This document shows, piece by piece, positions 43,665 to 55,804 of a stretch of 64,000 nucleotides of DNA. The stretch's first letter is position 1. Every line of letters begins with the position of its first letter. Location of the stretch: contig NC_053142.1 in the NCBI RefSeq assembly GCF_016808335.1, forward strand, positions 52,013,992 to 52,077,991, given 5' to 3'. A program made the translations under genes and the position numbers. The notes beneath the pieces were generated by a model, which saw only the letters and a program-made list of their open reading frames with translations, was not told the origin of the DNA and did not search any database. The DNA comes from Panicum virgatum. Its lineage: Eukaryota > Streptophyta > Magnoliopsida > Poales > Poaceae.

Positions 43665-45857
43665 CTAGCCTCTAGATGAGTTGATATCAATGCTGGAACT
43701 TCTGGTGTCAAATATCCCGGAGGTGGGCCACCCTCCTGTTCCTGTTACGGAGGAGGGTGGCGTTAGATTTTGTTGGTTGTGGCCGGAGCTGGGGGACGCC
43801 TCTTGCCCGCCGGTGAGCGAGTCCGGGCTGAAGGCCGCCTGCTTCGCCGCTTTCTTCGACTTGGATCTCGACCCTCCCTGGTGAAAGCTCCCCAATACAA
43901 CCTGCACATATATATAGGCCAGCCAAAATTATAGTATTTGTAAACTCCATACATGTCTGAACATTCATTCAGTAACCAACTAACCAACCAGTCTGAACTA
44001 TAACATTTACAAACTCCATTCATTCAGTTGAATACTTGAACTAGAGACAGTCAGACAGATAGAGAGGATGTTCTTTTGGAACGGTACCTGCACGGTACTT
44101 GCAGCTACCAGTTGTCCACCCAAAACACCTCCAATCACATTCCTCTCCGGACTGCAGAGCGTGACGCTGAGGCCACCACTTTGCTGCTGGCCCTGCTGTG
44201 AGCCCTCGGCCAGGTTGTAAGAGCCGGTTAGGCTTAGGATCTCATAGAAACCCTGCAATCATGCACAACGTGCAAAGAGTTATTATAAGTTGAAAAGCAT
44301 CGGGCTCCATTTGCCAGGGACGATTTCCCCTGGAAATTTCACTGAATTCCACAGGTTGATGTGGAATCCGTCGTCCCAGACAGGCCTTTATAGCCGCATT
44401 GCGTTGTGCGCGTACCTCGTAGATGGCCGGGTTCTTGTAAGGCGGCGACGAGTGAACCCTTGTCATGGGGGAGGCGTCGCCCGGGTGGCGCAGCACGACC
44501 CTGGACACGGACCCCGTCGCCGAGAGGACGCACACCGCCCTTGAAGACTGGTTCGCAAAGGCAGCGATCTTCGCCGCCACGTCCTGGTCAAAGTACCAAT
44601 GGCGACTGTCAGAAAGAACAGCTAACGGGAAGGGAATGCTAGCTGCATTTTCTTGAAACATCAAGAGCACAGCAAAGATGAGCGAAACAGCAGTATGCAT
44701 TGCCAGCGCACCTCTGAAGGAGATACCGTGATGATGTGCGGAGTGAAGCTCGTTCCAGCTGAACCAGCGAACGCATTCCCTGAAACACGAGATGGCGTCA
44801 GGCGACAGAATAGAAATCGTTGGCTTCAGTTTGATTTCTGAGTTGTCTGACAAAACGTGTTTTTCAGTTGCCTGCAATTCTCGGGGTAGGCCGAATTTAA
44901 CATGTTCTTCATCTCCAGACAATGAATGGACATTATTGGTCTGTAGCTGACTTTGACATAGTTTTTTCGAGTTCAGAGGACATGGATAGGTGGCAGAAGG
45001 AAAAAGGGAGAAAGCAAAACCTACAATTTCTGAGACCACAGAATGATTCTCCAACTCGTTAAAGAAAGGTGCAATTGACATCGCAAAATCTGACATGTTT
45101 ATCATACTTTCTTTAGCGAGAAGATTTGGCTTACATGTACTATACGTATCAATCGAAAAGGTAAAAAAAAAACACATCTACCAGTTTTAAAAGTCGTTTG
45201 GAATCCTATTTCAGATTTGTTTGGAAAAAAAACAGAATCATCTAGAGTATATTTGGTGGTAACTAAAAGATCAGAGACGAGGGCGCACTTACCTACGGAG
45301 GGCGACGTGTGCTGCTTCTTCCCGGTGCCCGGCGGCCTCCCACGGCGCTTCTTGTGCGCCGGGTCGTCCATCACGCCCTGCAGCATGTCGGGTCCTGACA
45401 TGGACGAGCCCATCCTCGGCGGCGCGCTGACGAGTTGGTGGTGCTGCTGCTGCGCCGCGGAGGCAGCCGCCTTGATGGTGCCGTCGGGCCCGTACTTGCG
45501 CGGCCTCCCTCTCTTGCGCTTGACGGGCTCGGCGGGGGCCGGGGCGGGCGGGACGGTGCCTGAGGCGGAGGCGGAGACGGAGGCCATGGTTGTGCTGTTG
45601 TGCATCAATGGCGGCGGCGCGGTGTCCATCTGGAACTGCATGCCGGCGAGGGAGCCCCCGCCGATGGAGTTGAGGATAGCGGTGGCGCTCATGTTCATGT
45701 TGGGCATGGGGCGGATGACGGAGTGCATCCCGGCCAGCGAGGACGGGCTATGAGCGCCGCCGCCGGCGGCGAGCGCGGCCCTGTGCTGCTGCTGCTGCTG
45801 CTGGTGCTGGTAGAATGACTGCAGGTCGGACGGTGAGATGAGTTCCTTGCCGTCCAT
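43665..45857 (-). CDS. AT-hook motif nuclear-localized (AHL) protein, two AT-hooks and PPC domain, 400 residues
   Basis: Exons on the minus strand: 45857-45293, 44779-44712, 44583-44416, 44252-44088, 43901-43665, summing to 1203 nt in frame with GT-AG borders. The N-terminus is Q- and A-rich. AT-hook 1 is KRKRGRPRKYGPDG at about 113-126; AT-hook 2 is KKRRGRPPGTGKK at about 169-181. A PPC/DUF296 domain at about 198-325 includes FTPHIITVSPSE, VCVLSATGSVSRVVLR and LSVTLCSPERNVIGG, and continues in LGGQLVAASTVQ|VVLGSF. AHL proteins bind the minor groove of AT-rich DNA, form trimers through PPC and regulate growth and flowering. The usual GRFEIL core of PPC reads GFYEIL here, lacking the arginine. 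Two AT-hooks place it in the multi-hook class, consistent with several introns. Confidence 0.92.
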
Positions 45858-46623
45858 GCATGGAAGTCGCCCCCAAGGACGAAGCTTTATTTGGAATCGG
45901 CGCTCTGTTTCTCCGATCAGGACCGATCACCGGAACGCTCTGTCGCCGTTCTTCCTCCTCCGGCGGAAGAGGTGCAGTCGCCTTGGCCTCGGCCTTGGTG
46001 GAGAATCGTGCGAGAAGGCAGGAGCACGGGCATGGGCAGGCGGAGCGGAGGATGGGGGAGAGAGAAGGGAAAGGGGATAGGAGATGAGACGATGGATCAG
46101 ATGAAATGATGGGAGAGAGAGAGAGATAAGATGACGCGACGCGGTTGGCTTGGCCGAGGGAGACGATGGGCGGCTGGGGACCTGACGAGACGAGACGAGA
46201 GCGGCAGGGGCAGCGGCGCTGTGTCTTTCAGGATGGGCAGGGCACCAGCAAGCAAGCAGAGGCGATAAGATAGATTTTCCGTGCACCCGACGAAAAAGAT
46301 AGCAACTGCGGGCGCCCTCCCCGCCCCCGATTTGCGCCGCTCTCCTCTCCATCCGTTGCGTTGCGTTGCGCGCCGCCGTCGTTTCCGTCCGCCGCGGGCG
46401 GTGGGCTCTCGCTACCCGGCTGCCCCCACGCCACAGTTCCTTCCGACCCACCACGCGCCCTTCAGCTTCGCTCGACTTTTCCACACTTCCAGTTCCACGA
46501 CCCTTCTTCCTTTTTGCTTCGACTTTTGGAGCTGGAGCATGCAAAAATGAATATCAAGTACAGTTAAAGAAAAAATCGGAACATAAGGTCATGTTTAATT
46601 CAAAAAAAAATCTACACTATATA
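45858..46623 (-). promoter_or_regulatory. 5' UTR and promoter region of the AHL gene
   Basis: GC-rich, with GA repeats (46112-46125) and short tandem words 'gacgagacgagac' (about 46181-46200) and 'gcgttgcgttgcg' (about 46356-46371). Overlapping ORFs here have no domain. I cannot fix a TATA box. Confidence 0.4.
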
Positions 46624-46880
46624 CTCCCTCCTTCCCCGTTTATAAGGCATGGTGGAACATGACACGGTCTTCTAAACAACACTTTGACCATTTATTTATC
46701 ATATATTATATCACTTTTGATTATAAACTTATAATCATTGTAAACTATGTTTGATTATGAATCCAATCATATGAAATTTGCATTATAAAAATAAAAATTT
46801 AATAGTCAAATTATTGGTCAAAGATGAGAAGATTTGAATCTTGATATACGTGTATGCCTTATAAATGGGGAAGGAGGGAG
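46624..46880. mobile_element. Stowaway-like MITE, 257 bp, TSD TA
   Basis: The left end CTCCCTCCTTCCCCGTTTAT and the right end ATAAATGGGGAAGGAGGGAG are inverted repeats flanked by TA on both sides. The CTCCCTCC start and TA duplication define Stowaway (Tc1/mariner) MITEs of grasses. Confidence 0.88.
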
Positions 46881-47407
46881 TAGTTAGTAATTGTGAAAAA
46901 AATCCAAGTATTGCATCCTTCTCGAGGCATTTAATTTTGGCTAAATTCTTACTCCTTTTTTATCGTGCATCTGAATTGATTGTACTATCACAGTCAAGTT
47001 GCTGTTGCTCTTATTCATATACTACTAAGTGTATGCTACTAAGAGATCAAAAATCACAAATTAATTCCGAGTAAAAACTCTCAATAATACAAGTTAATTA
47101 CAATATTACATATGAACCCGGCCCCATCCACGAAACAACATCTCGATCATGTACCGACCAATCCGTGATGCCCTTGAATATGAGGCGAGCTAGCATATGG
47201 CCCATCCCTTTCGTCCCCCACAAACCTGCTGCCATGATTATGACCTCACTCATCGCTCCTCCTTTTCATTCTGCTGGCTGCTTCCAGCTCTCAACTGCCA
47301 GCAGCAACTAGGTAGCCTAGCTCGAGCTCCCGGTCTCCCGCCTCAAGTCAGATTGGGCAGCTTGCTTTTTGCTTACCCCAAAACTGGCGAGGGTGCATGA
47401 TTAATAA
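46881..47407. other. Intergenic between two MITEs
   Basis: No gene or clear repeat recognised. Confidence 0.3.
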
Positions 47408-47745
47408 GGCCTTGTTTGGTTCAAGGACTTTTTTTCAGAAGTCCCTATCACATCAAAAAAAATCTTATTATTTTATAGTATTAAATAAAATCTGTTTATA
47501 AATGTTTTTTGACAGCTGAGTGTTTTTTCGCGAGACGAATCTAATGAGCCTAATTAATTCATAATTTGCTACAGTGATGCTACAGTAACCATTCGCTAAT
47601 CATAGATTAAGATACCTCATTAGATTCGTCTCGCAGTTTAGCCACAGGGTTCTGCAGTTAGTTTTATAATTAATATTTATTTAATACTTCTAAATACTAA
47701 AAAGTCCCTAGGACTTTTTTGAAGTCCCTGTTTCTAAACACCCCC
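47408..47745. mobile_element. Tourist-like MITE, 338 bp, TSD TAA
   Basis: GGCCTTGTTTGGTT starts and AAACACCCCC ends the unit; TAA lies on both sides (47405-47407, 47746-47748), the classic PIF/Harbinger target. The internal inverted pair 'cgcgagacgaatctaatgag' and 'ctcattagattcgtctcg' is present. Nearly the same sequence occurs at 11370-11696. Confidence 0.85.
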
Positions 47746-47770
47746 TAAGTCTACACTTTGGAATTTGCAT

Positions 47771-48340
47771 GCATGTGCTGTGTTTAGTTGCAAAAAAGAT
47801 GCGAAAAGTGTTTGCGAAAAATACTGTAGTATTTTTTGTTTGTATGTGGTAAATATTGTCCAATTATAAGCTAATTAGGCTCAAAAGATTCGTCTTGCAA
47901 CGTACATCAAAACTATGCAATTAGTTTTTTATTTACCTACATTTAGTACTCCATATTATTTGTTATATTTAATATTTCGACGTGCTTTCGATGGTTAGTT
48001 TCTACCTGCGTACGTACTCTTCTGAACAGTCCGGTAGTTGTACGTGTTTCTTTCTTGGGATGATTATATACAATTTCGTTCCGTTTGAGAGTGAAAGGGC
48101 CGGCAGGCGGCAGCTGGGGTCAGGTTGTGTTCGTTTTCGCAGAGCTAAACTTTATGAATTTTGCGGGTGAATCTAATTAACAAGTCTAATTAATTCTTAA
48201 TTTGCTACGGTGATATTACAATAAATATCCGCTAATTATAAATTAAATATTTTTATTAGATTCTGCTTGTGTCTAAGAGTTCTGCAATTAGTTTTACAAT
48301 ATAATATTTCTAAATAATAATCTTTTTTTTAGCTCTGTTA
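47771..48340. mobile_element. Two decayed relatives of the Tourist-like MITE
   Basis: 47771-47960 ('gtgtttagttgc ... aagattcgtcttgc ... tttagtactcc') and 48130-48310 ('gtgaatctaattaacaagtctaattaatt ... ttctgcaattagtttta') retain the order of family words without clean ends. Confidence 0.5.
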
Positions 48341-49085
48341 CAATGATGGTAAGCAATGGGTACTTTTAGGTACTTTTGAATGAATTTTTATTCTAGATCT
48401 TGATCTCTGGAAGGTATTTATAAAAATTAAATTAAATTAATATTCGATCCCACATTTTTGTACCACCAGGTACTGTAGTCTAAGTACTTCCATATATTTC
48501 CTTTCTTAACCATTGTACAATTTCATCAGATGGACAGCTCTTTTTTTTCAATTATTGTAAAAGTTCTTTATTTTTTTTATGTAAACAATGCTCGAGCACG
48601 CTTGCAATCCCATCAGGCGAGCACACGTACACGCGCGACGTCGCAATTGCGTTGCGTTGTGTTGTGTTGGGACCCATCAAAGCTAAGGCGAGAGCAAAGG
48701 ATGGCATCCGATTAGCCAGGGCAGCAGGCCACTGGCTACTAGCTAGCAAGCCTCAACTCATCGCTGCAGGCGGCTGCAGCAACAAAATATCTACTAGGCG
48801 ATCGAGCGGGCCCTGGTCAGTGACCCAAGTGGCGTCCCTTTCCAATCCGCTCGCAACGGCAGCCAGATAGACGATAGATCATCTAGCCGGTCGATCCTCG
48901 CCGGCCAGTTGCCCAGTCGTGCTCATGCCGATCGGGTCGCCTTGCTCGGCTCGGAACACGCGCGCTAGTGCAAGGCAGCATCCAGCAGCCGCCCTGCGTG
49001 CCAAGGAACTAACTAACACGACGCGCGTCGCATGCATACTTGCTTTAACAAGGACGGACCGACGACGTACACCCATTGGCTTGTA
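48341..49085. other. Intergenic, no gene recognised
   Basis: AT-rich to about 48590, then GC-richer with overlapping ORFs lacking domains. Confidence 0.3.
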
Positions 49086-49232
49086 CTCCCTCCATTCTAA
49101 ATTATAGGTTGTTTTGGCAAATCTAGATGTATATTATTTGTCATATATCTAGACATAGTGTTTATCTAGGTGCATAGCAAAATCTATGTATCTAGATTTG
49201 CCAAAATGATATACAATTTGGAACGGAGGAAG
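49086..49232. mobile_element. Stowaway-like MITE, 147 bp, TSD TA
   Basis: CTCCCTCCATTCTAAATTAT and ATACAATTTGGAACGGAGGA near the right end are inverted repeats with TA on both sides. The internal 'ggcaaatctaga' and 'tctagatttgcc' are also inverted, so most of the element folds into one hairpin. Confidence 0.85.
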
Positions 49233-49294
49233 TACTATAGTAATTAAAAGCCTGATTTGGAGCTTTTCATGCATCACGACTTGCAGCCCAATAT

Positions 49295-49920
49295 TACGGG
49301 TTGTTTCGGAGAGCTCCACCTAAAAAAACAGTTTTGCTCCATAAACTTCACTCCACCTTTAACTTCTACTCTTGCAATTTCACTCCATCATGTTTGGGAA
49401 AGGTCCACCTCACAAATTCCAGAGGTCCACTTCCCTCCACCTCGACAACCCAGTGTGCAAGTAGCACCCCAGCTCAGCCCATCTAAACTCCACCCCCCCC
49501 CACACACACTTCCACACGGGTCATGCCTGTCAGGTTGTCTTCTACCTCAATCCATCTCTTCTAGTGTGCAAGCCATGGCCGACGCCAGGCTGAGGAAGCG
49601 ATGGGCGGCGGCGAGCCCCAGCGGCGGCGGCAGGGAGCACTGCTCGGCAGGGTTGGGATCACCTGTTGTTGACTTTTTCTATTTTTTATGTGAAAGGGTA
49701 TGGAAAAGATGTGTAACCAGTGGCGGGTGGATAATTATCTCCAACTCCACCGGGTCCCAAAATTGGTGGAACACCTCTTGAAGAGCTCCCAAAAAACCTT
49801 GAGTTGAGCTAATTTTTCCTGTAGTGGAGTGGAGCTGGTTGACCTGTTTGAGTATTTTTTTTAATGGAGCGGAGCTGTTTTTGGTGTAGCAGAGCTCTCT
49901 CAGACCTCCCCCCCTAAAAT
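49295..49920. mobile_element. TIR element with GC-rich interior, about 0.63 kb
   Basis: Left 'gagagctccacc ... aacagttttgctcc' and right 'ggagcggagctgtttttggtgtagcagagctctc' are inverted versions of each other. The centre carries a GC-rich patch (49575-49650) with an ATG-led frame but no domain. TSD not identified. Confidence 0.5.
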
Positions 49921-50039
49921 TCAGTAGCTTCATGGTTTGGTGCTATTTAACACACAAGGCGCTGGATAATACCCCACCCCTACCCAAGCTGAAACAGGAA
50001 AAACCATCCCAAAACTGAAAAATGGTTCTTACTGAAAAA

Positions 50040-50340
50040 TAACACCCAACGAGCCCCAAACAGGAAAACAACGATACAGAAACCAGACAATTACACCCCG
50101 GACTGGAACCACCTCGAAACTGAAAAACAACGATTCCGAAACTAGAAAATAATTCCTGTAACTCGAAAATTATCCCACTGCGTGGAATAGGTTGAAACAG
50201 TGAAATAATGATTCTGAAACCATAAACTTGTTATCGTAATTGCCCCACGACGTGGAACAAGGCGAAATTGGAAAACAATGAACCAGGCCCAAATAGGAAA
50301 AGAACGATTCTAAAATTAGAAATGTGGTATTGTAACTGGG
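50040..50340. repeat. Degenerate tandem repeat, unit about 70-80 bp
   Basis: The phrase 'gaaa(a/t)(c/t)aacgattc' recurs with 'ccccacgacgtggaac'-like text between copies, about four times. Confidence 0.6.
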
Positions 50341-50629
50341 AGAAAAAAAATAGTTCCCTGCTTGCCTTGCAACATAATCAGGTCATGAAAAAAATCATGT
50401 GGCAACAAAAATATCTTTGTTTTAACTGAAAATCCGTGGCGGATAATGCGGGAGCAAGAACTGCTTCGCCGGCTGGGACCACAAAAACCTTCGCTCTGGC
50501 GTGATTTCTTATTTTTCAATCTCCAAAATCGAACGTGCAAAAAAGACTAACATAATTGCGGTCTCATGGTGGAAATTCACGGCAAACCAAAAAAACTAAC
50601 ATAATTCTAGTATAACATTTTTTTGTCAC

Positions 50630-50905
50630 AAGGTACAAATTTCGATTTAGAGCTATTTTTCCCATCTAATACAAATTTCCCTATCACATTTTCTGATTTT
50701 CGGTTAAGATCTTCATTTTCTTCCGGTGGTTTCTAGCTATTTTTTCTCGCCTAATATAAATTTTCGGTCACGTTGGCTGATTTGTGGTTAGGATTTTCAT
50801 TTTTCCGGTTGCGGTATGGATGATCAGTCAAATTTTCCGTTTTCCGATCACATTGGCAGATTTTCGGTGATGACATTCATTTTTTTTCCGGTTGCGGTAT
50901 AGATG
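50630..50905. repeat. Degenerate tandem repeat, unit about 100-115 bp
   Basis: The order 'cacattggcagattttcggt ... ttcatttttccggttgcggtat' recurs about three times with substitutions. Probably the tail of a decayed transposon. Confidence 0.6.
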
Positions 50906-51603
50906 TTGGCTGACTCGATCGGATGGGGTGTTGGCTAGTGTGTTAAATAGTGAGGAATGTTGAGTACTCTATCCTGCTTGTGATGAGTGAATTGTCAACC
51001 GTGCGGTGTGATCGTGCGCTTGGTCTTTGGATTGCAGGTACACGGGCGTCGAGTGTCGACGGGGAACTGCCGTGGAGGTGCTGTGGCCGATGGACCGTGC
51101 GGTGGACGGCGGTGAAGGGCAGCCGGGACCGGAGCTCGGACCGGGCGGCAGTTGTGGCGTCCACTCCTGGATCAAGGGCGCAAGCGGCGACGGAAGGCGG
51201 GTTTCTTGGTTTGCGCCACAAAACCAAGGAGGCGGACGGCGGTTGAAGACGCCAAGTCGTGGAGGCACGGGCGTCGGTCTCGGGACTGACGGAGGCGACG
51301 GGCGTCGACGGCGTCTAGGGCCTCGCTGCGAGCGAGGAGGTGACGGGCGTCGGGCGGCGTCTAGGGCCGTCAGAAGGCCGAGGCGGGAACGGCGTCTAGG
51401 GCCACGGCGTGAAGGCGGGAATCTTCCCGCGCGTGAGGTTTTGACAGTTTTTTCAAAACCGGCCACCTACCCGGGTTTCGCGGACCCTCCAAAACCGCGG
51501 ACTGGATCTTCATCAAGACGGCGGCATCGCGGAGAAGACTTCGTTTCGAAGAAAGAACCTCGGCCGTCGGATGAGATCGTTGTACAGGGGGTGCTGCAGG
51601 CCA

Positions 51604-51640
51604 ACCGGTCTGACCGGTCCCTGGCACCGGTCTGACCGGT
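51604..51640 (+). promoter_or_regulatory. Paired 15-bp motif ACCGGTCTGACCGGT just upstream of the LTR TATA box
   Basis: The two copies are 51604-51618 and 51626-51640. Each contains two ACCGGT palindromes. The second copy ends 8 bp before TATAAATA, a position suited to transcription-factor sites in U3. Confidence 0.85.
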
Positions 51641-51648
51641 CCCGCAGG

Positions 51649-51656
51649 TATAAATA
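51649..51656 (+). promoter_or_regulatory. TATA box of the copia LTR
   Basis: TATAAATA, followed about 30-40 bp later by a leader-like sequence. Marks the U3/R side of the LTR. Confidence 0.75.
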
Positions 51657-51958
51657 CCCCTTCACTTGTGTTAGGTTAAGAGCGGCTTTTGTAATCTGTT
51701 CGTGGACTCTCTGTTTCCCCAGGCCGCCGCTCCTGTGTTCCTCTTCCTCAGTTCATCTCTTTAGGGTAGATTTGAATGTTGTTTGTGTGAGAACTCTTGT
51801 GGATTTGATTGGGAAAGGAGGCCCTAACCTCCTCGTGCCCTCTGGGCGATTTGAATCAATCCATCTCCTCGTTTTGTGCCTTGTTTGATGAAATTTCGAT
51901 TTCGTTTTTGGTGCACTTGATTGCGAGGAGTCCATGAGTTCTTTGCTGTGATTCCCGT

Positions 51959-54900
51959 TGTAACAGGACCGCCCAAATTAAACCGGCTTAAGTGCGCTAA
52001 CTATCATCTTAATGTTTAATCAAGTTACTGTGCACTTAAAACGGTGTAATCCGGACGTCTGTCGGTTTAAGGATCGAAAAAACACTGGAAGTCTCGCACG
52101 AAGACGAGCACAGATGATTACAAGCAGACAAAATTTCTCAAAGTTAATTTACAAAGTGGATTTTTACACACAAGTTTACGTAAAATATCAGAGTTCAAAA
52201 TGCAGCGGAAACTAATTAGAAGTTGAGTTTAGAAAAAAGAACGATTACTACGATGACGTGAGGACGTCACATCGAGCCCACCGATGTGAATCCTGGTTAG
52301 CTCCAGCCAGCAGCAGTTACCTGAAAACAGGGTGACAACAAACCCTGAGTATACTAATACTCAGCAAGGCTTACCCGACGTTGGGTATACTTAGCCCATT
52401 ATCTAGACATGCCAGGCTTTTTGGCTCTGGAGTTCTTTTGCTGAAATGCTGCTAGGAGTGAATCCTTACTTTCAATATTTTAGCTCCATTTAGTACAGCG
52501 AGTATTAACTAAATTCGCCTAAACATCTAGAGCACACATGGTGGAGCAGATTATTCTTCAGTAACTCACAAACCAATCTTTTCCATTCCTCTTTCATTCC
52601 ATTTTCTTACTACGATGTGACAAAGAGATCAAGGCTCTCATAACCGCGAGTCACGGCGAATCGATCCGATTTAACCTTGCAAGGTGGACCTAACTCACAC
52701 GACACATGCAAGCCCTGTCGGGCCACGCGCGTCAACTGTTTCCACATTACCACGGCATCTGAACTACGCCTGCTAAAACCCAGGTGATGGGCCCCTCGCA
52801 GTGAACTCCCGGAGAACCCGGAGGCGGCATCCTATCCAACACCCGCCAACTCCCACGCCCAGCGTAGCATGGCGGAATTCAAATCACCGCTGTAAGGTGG
52901 TACACAGCTTACCGGTTTCGACTACCTCCTACTTCCGGTATGTGGTTAGTACTGTTCAATCCTCGATCAGCACTGCCAACAACGGAACGGTCCTCAATCG
53001 ACACAGGCGGAGGTCCACTTTCCAAACATTCCATATCCATAATCCAATTCCTCTCCGCCCGGTCTCCATTTTTCTTTCCTCACAGATTCATTCTCAAACC
53101 ACTTTTCCGTAAGTAACCAGGACCTATAGCTCGCGAGTGACAGGAATCACTCGACTTCTACCGAGCCCTAATTAAGCATTGCAATACTAACGACCTGCAC
53201 ACTAGTGGAGTAACTAAGGAAACCTAGGGATCATGCATCTACGGTTCCAATCAACTCCTAGAACGTAAATGCACAATAATTATATAAATAAACATTAAAT
53301 ACTAAAGTTAAGGGTTATGCTCCGGGGCTTGCCTGGGATTAACACTGAATTAGTTAGTGTTGGTTAGATGACACTCGCTTGACGAGCACCTGCCTTCGGT
53401 CGTGCACATCGGGATCCATCCATCCATCTTCTGGATATGTCAACCAAACATCATCTTCGGGTTCGGCTCCGACTTTATCCTTTAGCTCCACGCGTCGTAC
53501 ATCTAGCGTACCTATATGATATGCAACGATGCAAATGCATGAACGTAAAGAAAACAACACACGAGGCATTTAAAAGGCATACAAGATAAACCGAGTCACA
53601 CCACACCGATTTAAGCACCAAAAGGTGTTTAATTAGATACTACTCAAATCTTCCATAGAAAGATAGCAAGGAACATCAAGTATGGTAAGCAAAGCACGAG
53701 AGAGCAACTAAAGACTTTATTTAGCTAACAAGCCAACATAAGCAAGTTTTATAAAAACCACCAACATACTAGTTCTAAATGATTTCACAAGGTTAGCACA
53801 TGAACAAAACAAGTTGCCGCAATTATCTATGCAGGAAGACATTTCTTAGCAATAACAAAAGAAAAACTATATCTAGGAACCATATAAATGTAAAAACTTG
53901 TCATGCAGCAAGAACCTGATAGCACAACTTAATTAGCATGACAAGATACTGATAAAGAGTGTAAAAATAAATTACCAACATTTATTTCTAACATAAAGCA
54001 TTTATTTTAGCCTAAACAAGACAAGCTGAACAAAAATAGATTTACACACATGTGCATAGGTTTTGGACATGACTTTTTTACAGTGAACTAAACATGCAAA
54101 GAGTAAGCTATTGCATAAATTTCATAATTTTTCAACTTCCAAAACTGCAGATATTAAATAAACAAGCTAAAACAAGCATTATTCATGATTAAATCAAAAT
54201 ATCACAGAAACATTAAACAACCAGCAGCTTAAATATTTTTCCTAAGTTATACATGTCAAAACAAAGCTATCCCAACTGGTTTTACCTTTTTACCATTTTT
54301 CTACTATTTACTATGCATTTTCAAAGCTTGCAACCACTTAAACTAACATTTAAACTAGAGCAAAAACTATTTAGAAACTTAAGATCAACCTGCAAGGAAA
54401 GTTGTAGATCTTAGAACAAGGAATCCAACAAATTTTAGTTTGCATTTTTCTGATTTTTCTATGATTTACTACGATTTTTCAAAGTTTCAGCCAATGTATT
54501 ACAAAGGAACCCTTCGCAGCACTATTCATATGAGTCATAGACTTCGCAGAAAACCCCCTGGACTTGTTCCAATTCTTGTGTGGAGCCCCTGGTCGCGATT
54601 TTTGGAACAGAGAGGCTCGGGGAGCTTTGTACCAGCAAGAGGAGGCCATCCCGGCGGCCGGGGAGGGGTGGGGAGCATGAGGGACACGAGAGCTACCTCT
54701 GGGTGGTCTCGTTGAGGGTTGGGGGCGACCGGAGAGGCGCCGGCGGCGGGAGCAGTGAGCGGCAGTGGTGGCGGCGCCATGAACGAGCATGGAAACTTGT
54801 GGAACGCGATGGAACGTGGAGAGCACGAGCTTCAGCGAGTCGAGAGGAGTCGATTCTAGCCGTTGGTTGGTGGAAACTGTGGCCGAGAGATGGAGTTCGG

Positions 54901-55804
54901 CGACGGCCTGAGTTTCGACGAAACTTTAATGGAGACCGGTGGGCGGGGGTGTCGATTCCAACTGGGGAGAGCTTGTCCGGGAGCTGAGGTTGCGGGAGGA
55001 GGTGCGGGTGGATGTGGTGCGGCTCCTCGCGGAGTGAATCGAGGCGCGGTGGCCCAGGATGGCCGGAGCGGCGGCGATAGCGGCTCTGCTCGGCTCGACC
55101 AAGCTAGAGGAGGGAGGAACTGGAAGGGGGAGAGGGAGTGGATAGAGATGCCGAGAGAGGATAAGGCCGGGGAGGTCGCGAAGGCTCGTGCCCAGGCTGC
55201 CACGGGAGCCGGCGCGTGGCGCGCACAGCACGTCGGCGAGCAGGTGCTCGCCGCGCGTCACGTGGCCATGGGTGGCGGAAGGGAGCAGATAAACGCCGGG
55301 AGAAAATGGTTCAACGAAACTTAGCTCGATTTTGACCGTCCAAAACTCAAAACTTCATATAGAAACTCAAAAAATTCCAAGAATGAAAGTTGTTCAAAAT
55401 TTGATTTCCTCCAACTTTTGTTTTAGGCAAAACTTTATTTGAAGATCAAATCATGGTTCAAAATTTGAAATGTTAAAACCAAAGCATTAATGTCCTATTC
55501 AAAGCAAAATTAAAAGTTTTCATCAAATTTTTGTACTGAAACTTGAAAAACCATAAACACGAAAGTTTTTCGCCATTCCAAACTCTACAACTTTGTTTTT
55601 AGGCAAAAGTTTATTTGAGCAAGAATTTAAAAATTATTTTTAAAGCATGTTTCATTGGATTTGAAAATTAGTCATCATTTCATGTGTTAACAAGCTAGCA
55701 AAAAATGTAATTAAAAGATTTTATGCATGCAAGGTTAGTGCTAACAACGATATCAAATACACGATTAACCATAACTACAGGTGATTAACACCTGGGGTGT
55801 TACA
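51959..55804 (-). mobile_element. 3' LTR of a nested LARD-like retrotransposon (3846 bp)
   Basis: In element orientation (minus) it runs TGTAACACCCC...CCTGTTACA. It is nearly identical to the copy at 59223-63067. With that copy it is flanked by the TSD CCCGT. A GC-rich island at about 54590-55300, carrying ORFs without domains, sits in otherwise AT-rich LTR sequence. The adjacent internal side has a polypurine tract. Confidence 0.92.

Larger units (their letters stand above)
50929..51958 (+). mobile_element. Ty1/copia 5' LTR, left (U3 and R) part
   Basis: The LTR probably begins at TGTTGGCTAGTG (50929; 50904 is an alternative). It carries a TATA box at 51649-51656 and is cut at CCCGT (51954-51958) by the nested element; the LTR resumes at 63073. 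A 13-mer GGCGTCTAGGGCC appears three times at 51311, 51357 and 51392. ORFs across the GC-rich U3 have no domain. Confidence 0.7.

Noticed and set aside
51027..51635. 202-residue frame in the copia U3
   Set aside because: R/G-rich, lies across promoter sequence of an LTR, with no domain and no kept frame expected.
54856..55324. Overlapping 111-153-residue frames, duplicated at 62120-62588
   Set aside because: They are in the LTRs of one element and the duplication is explained by the LTR pair, not by gene duplication.
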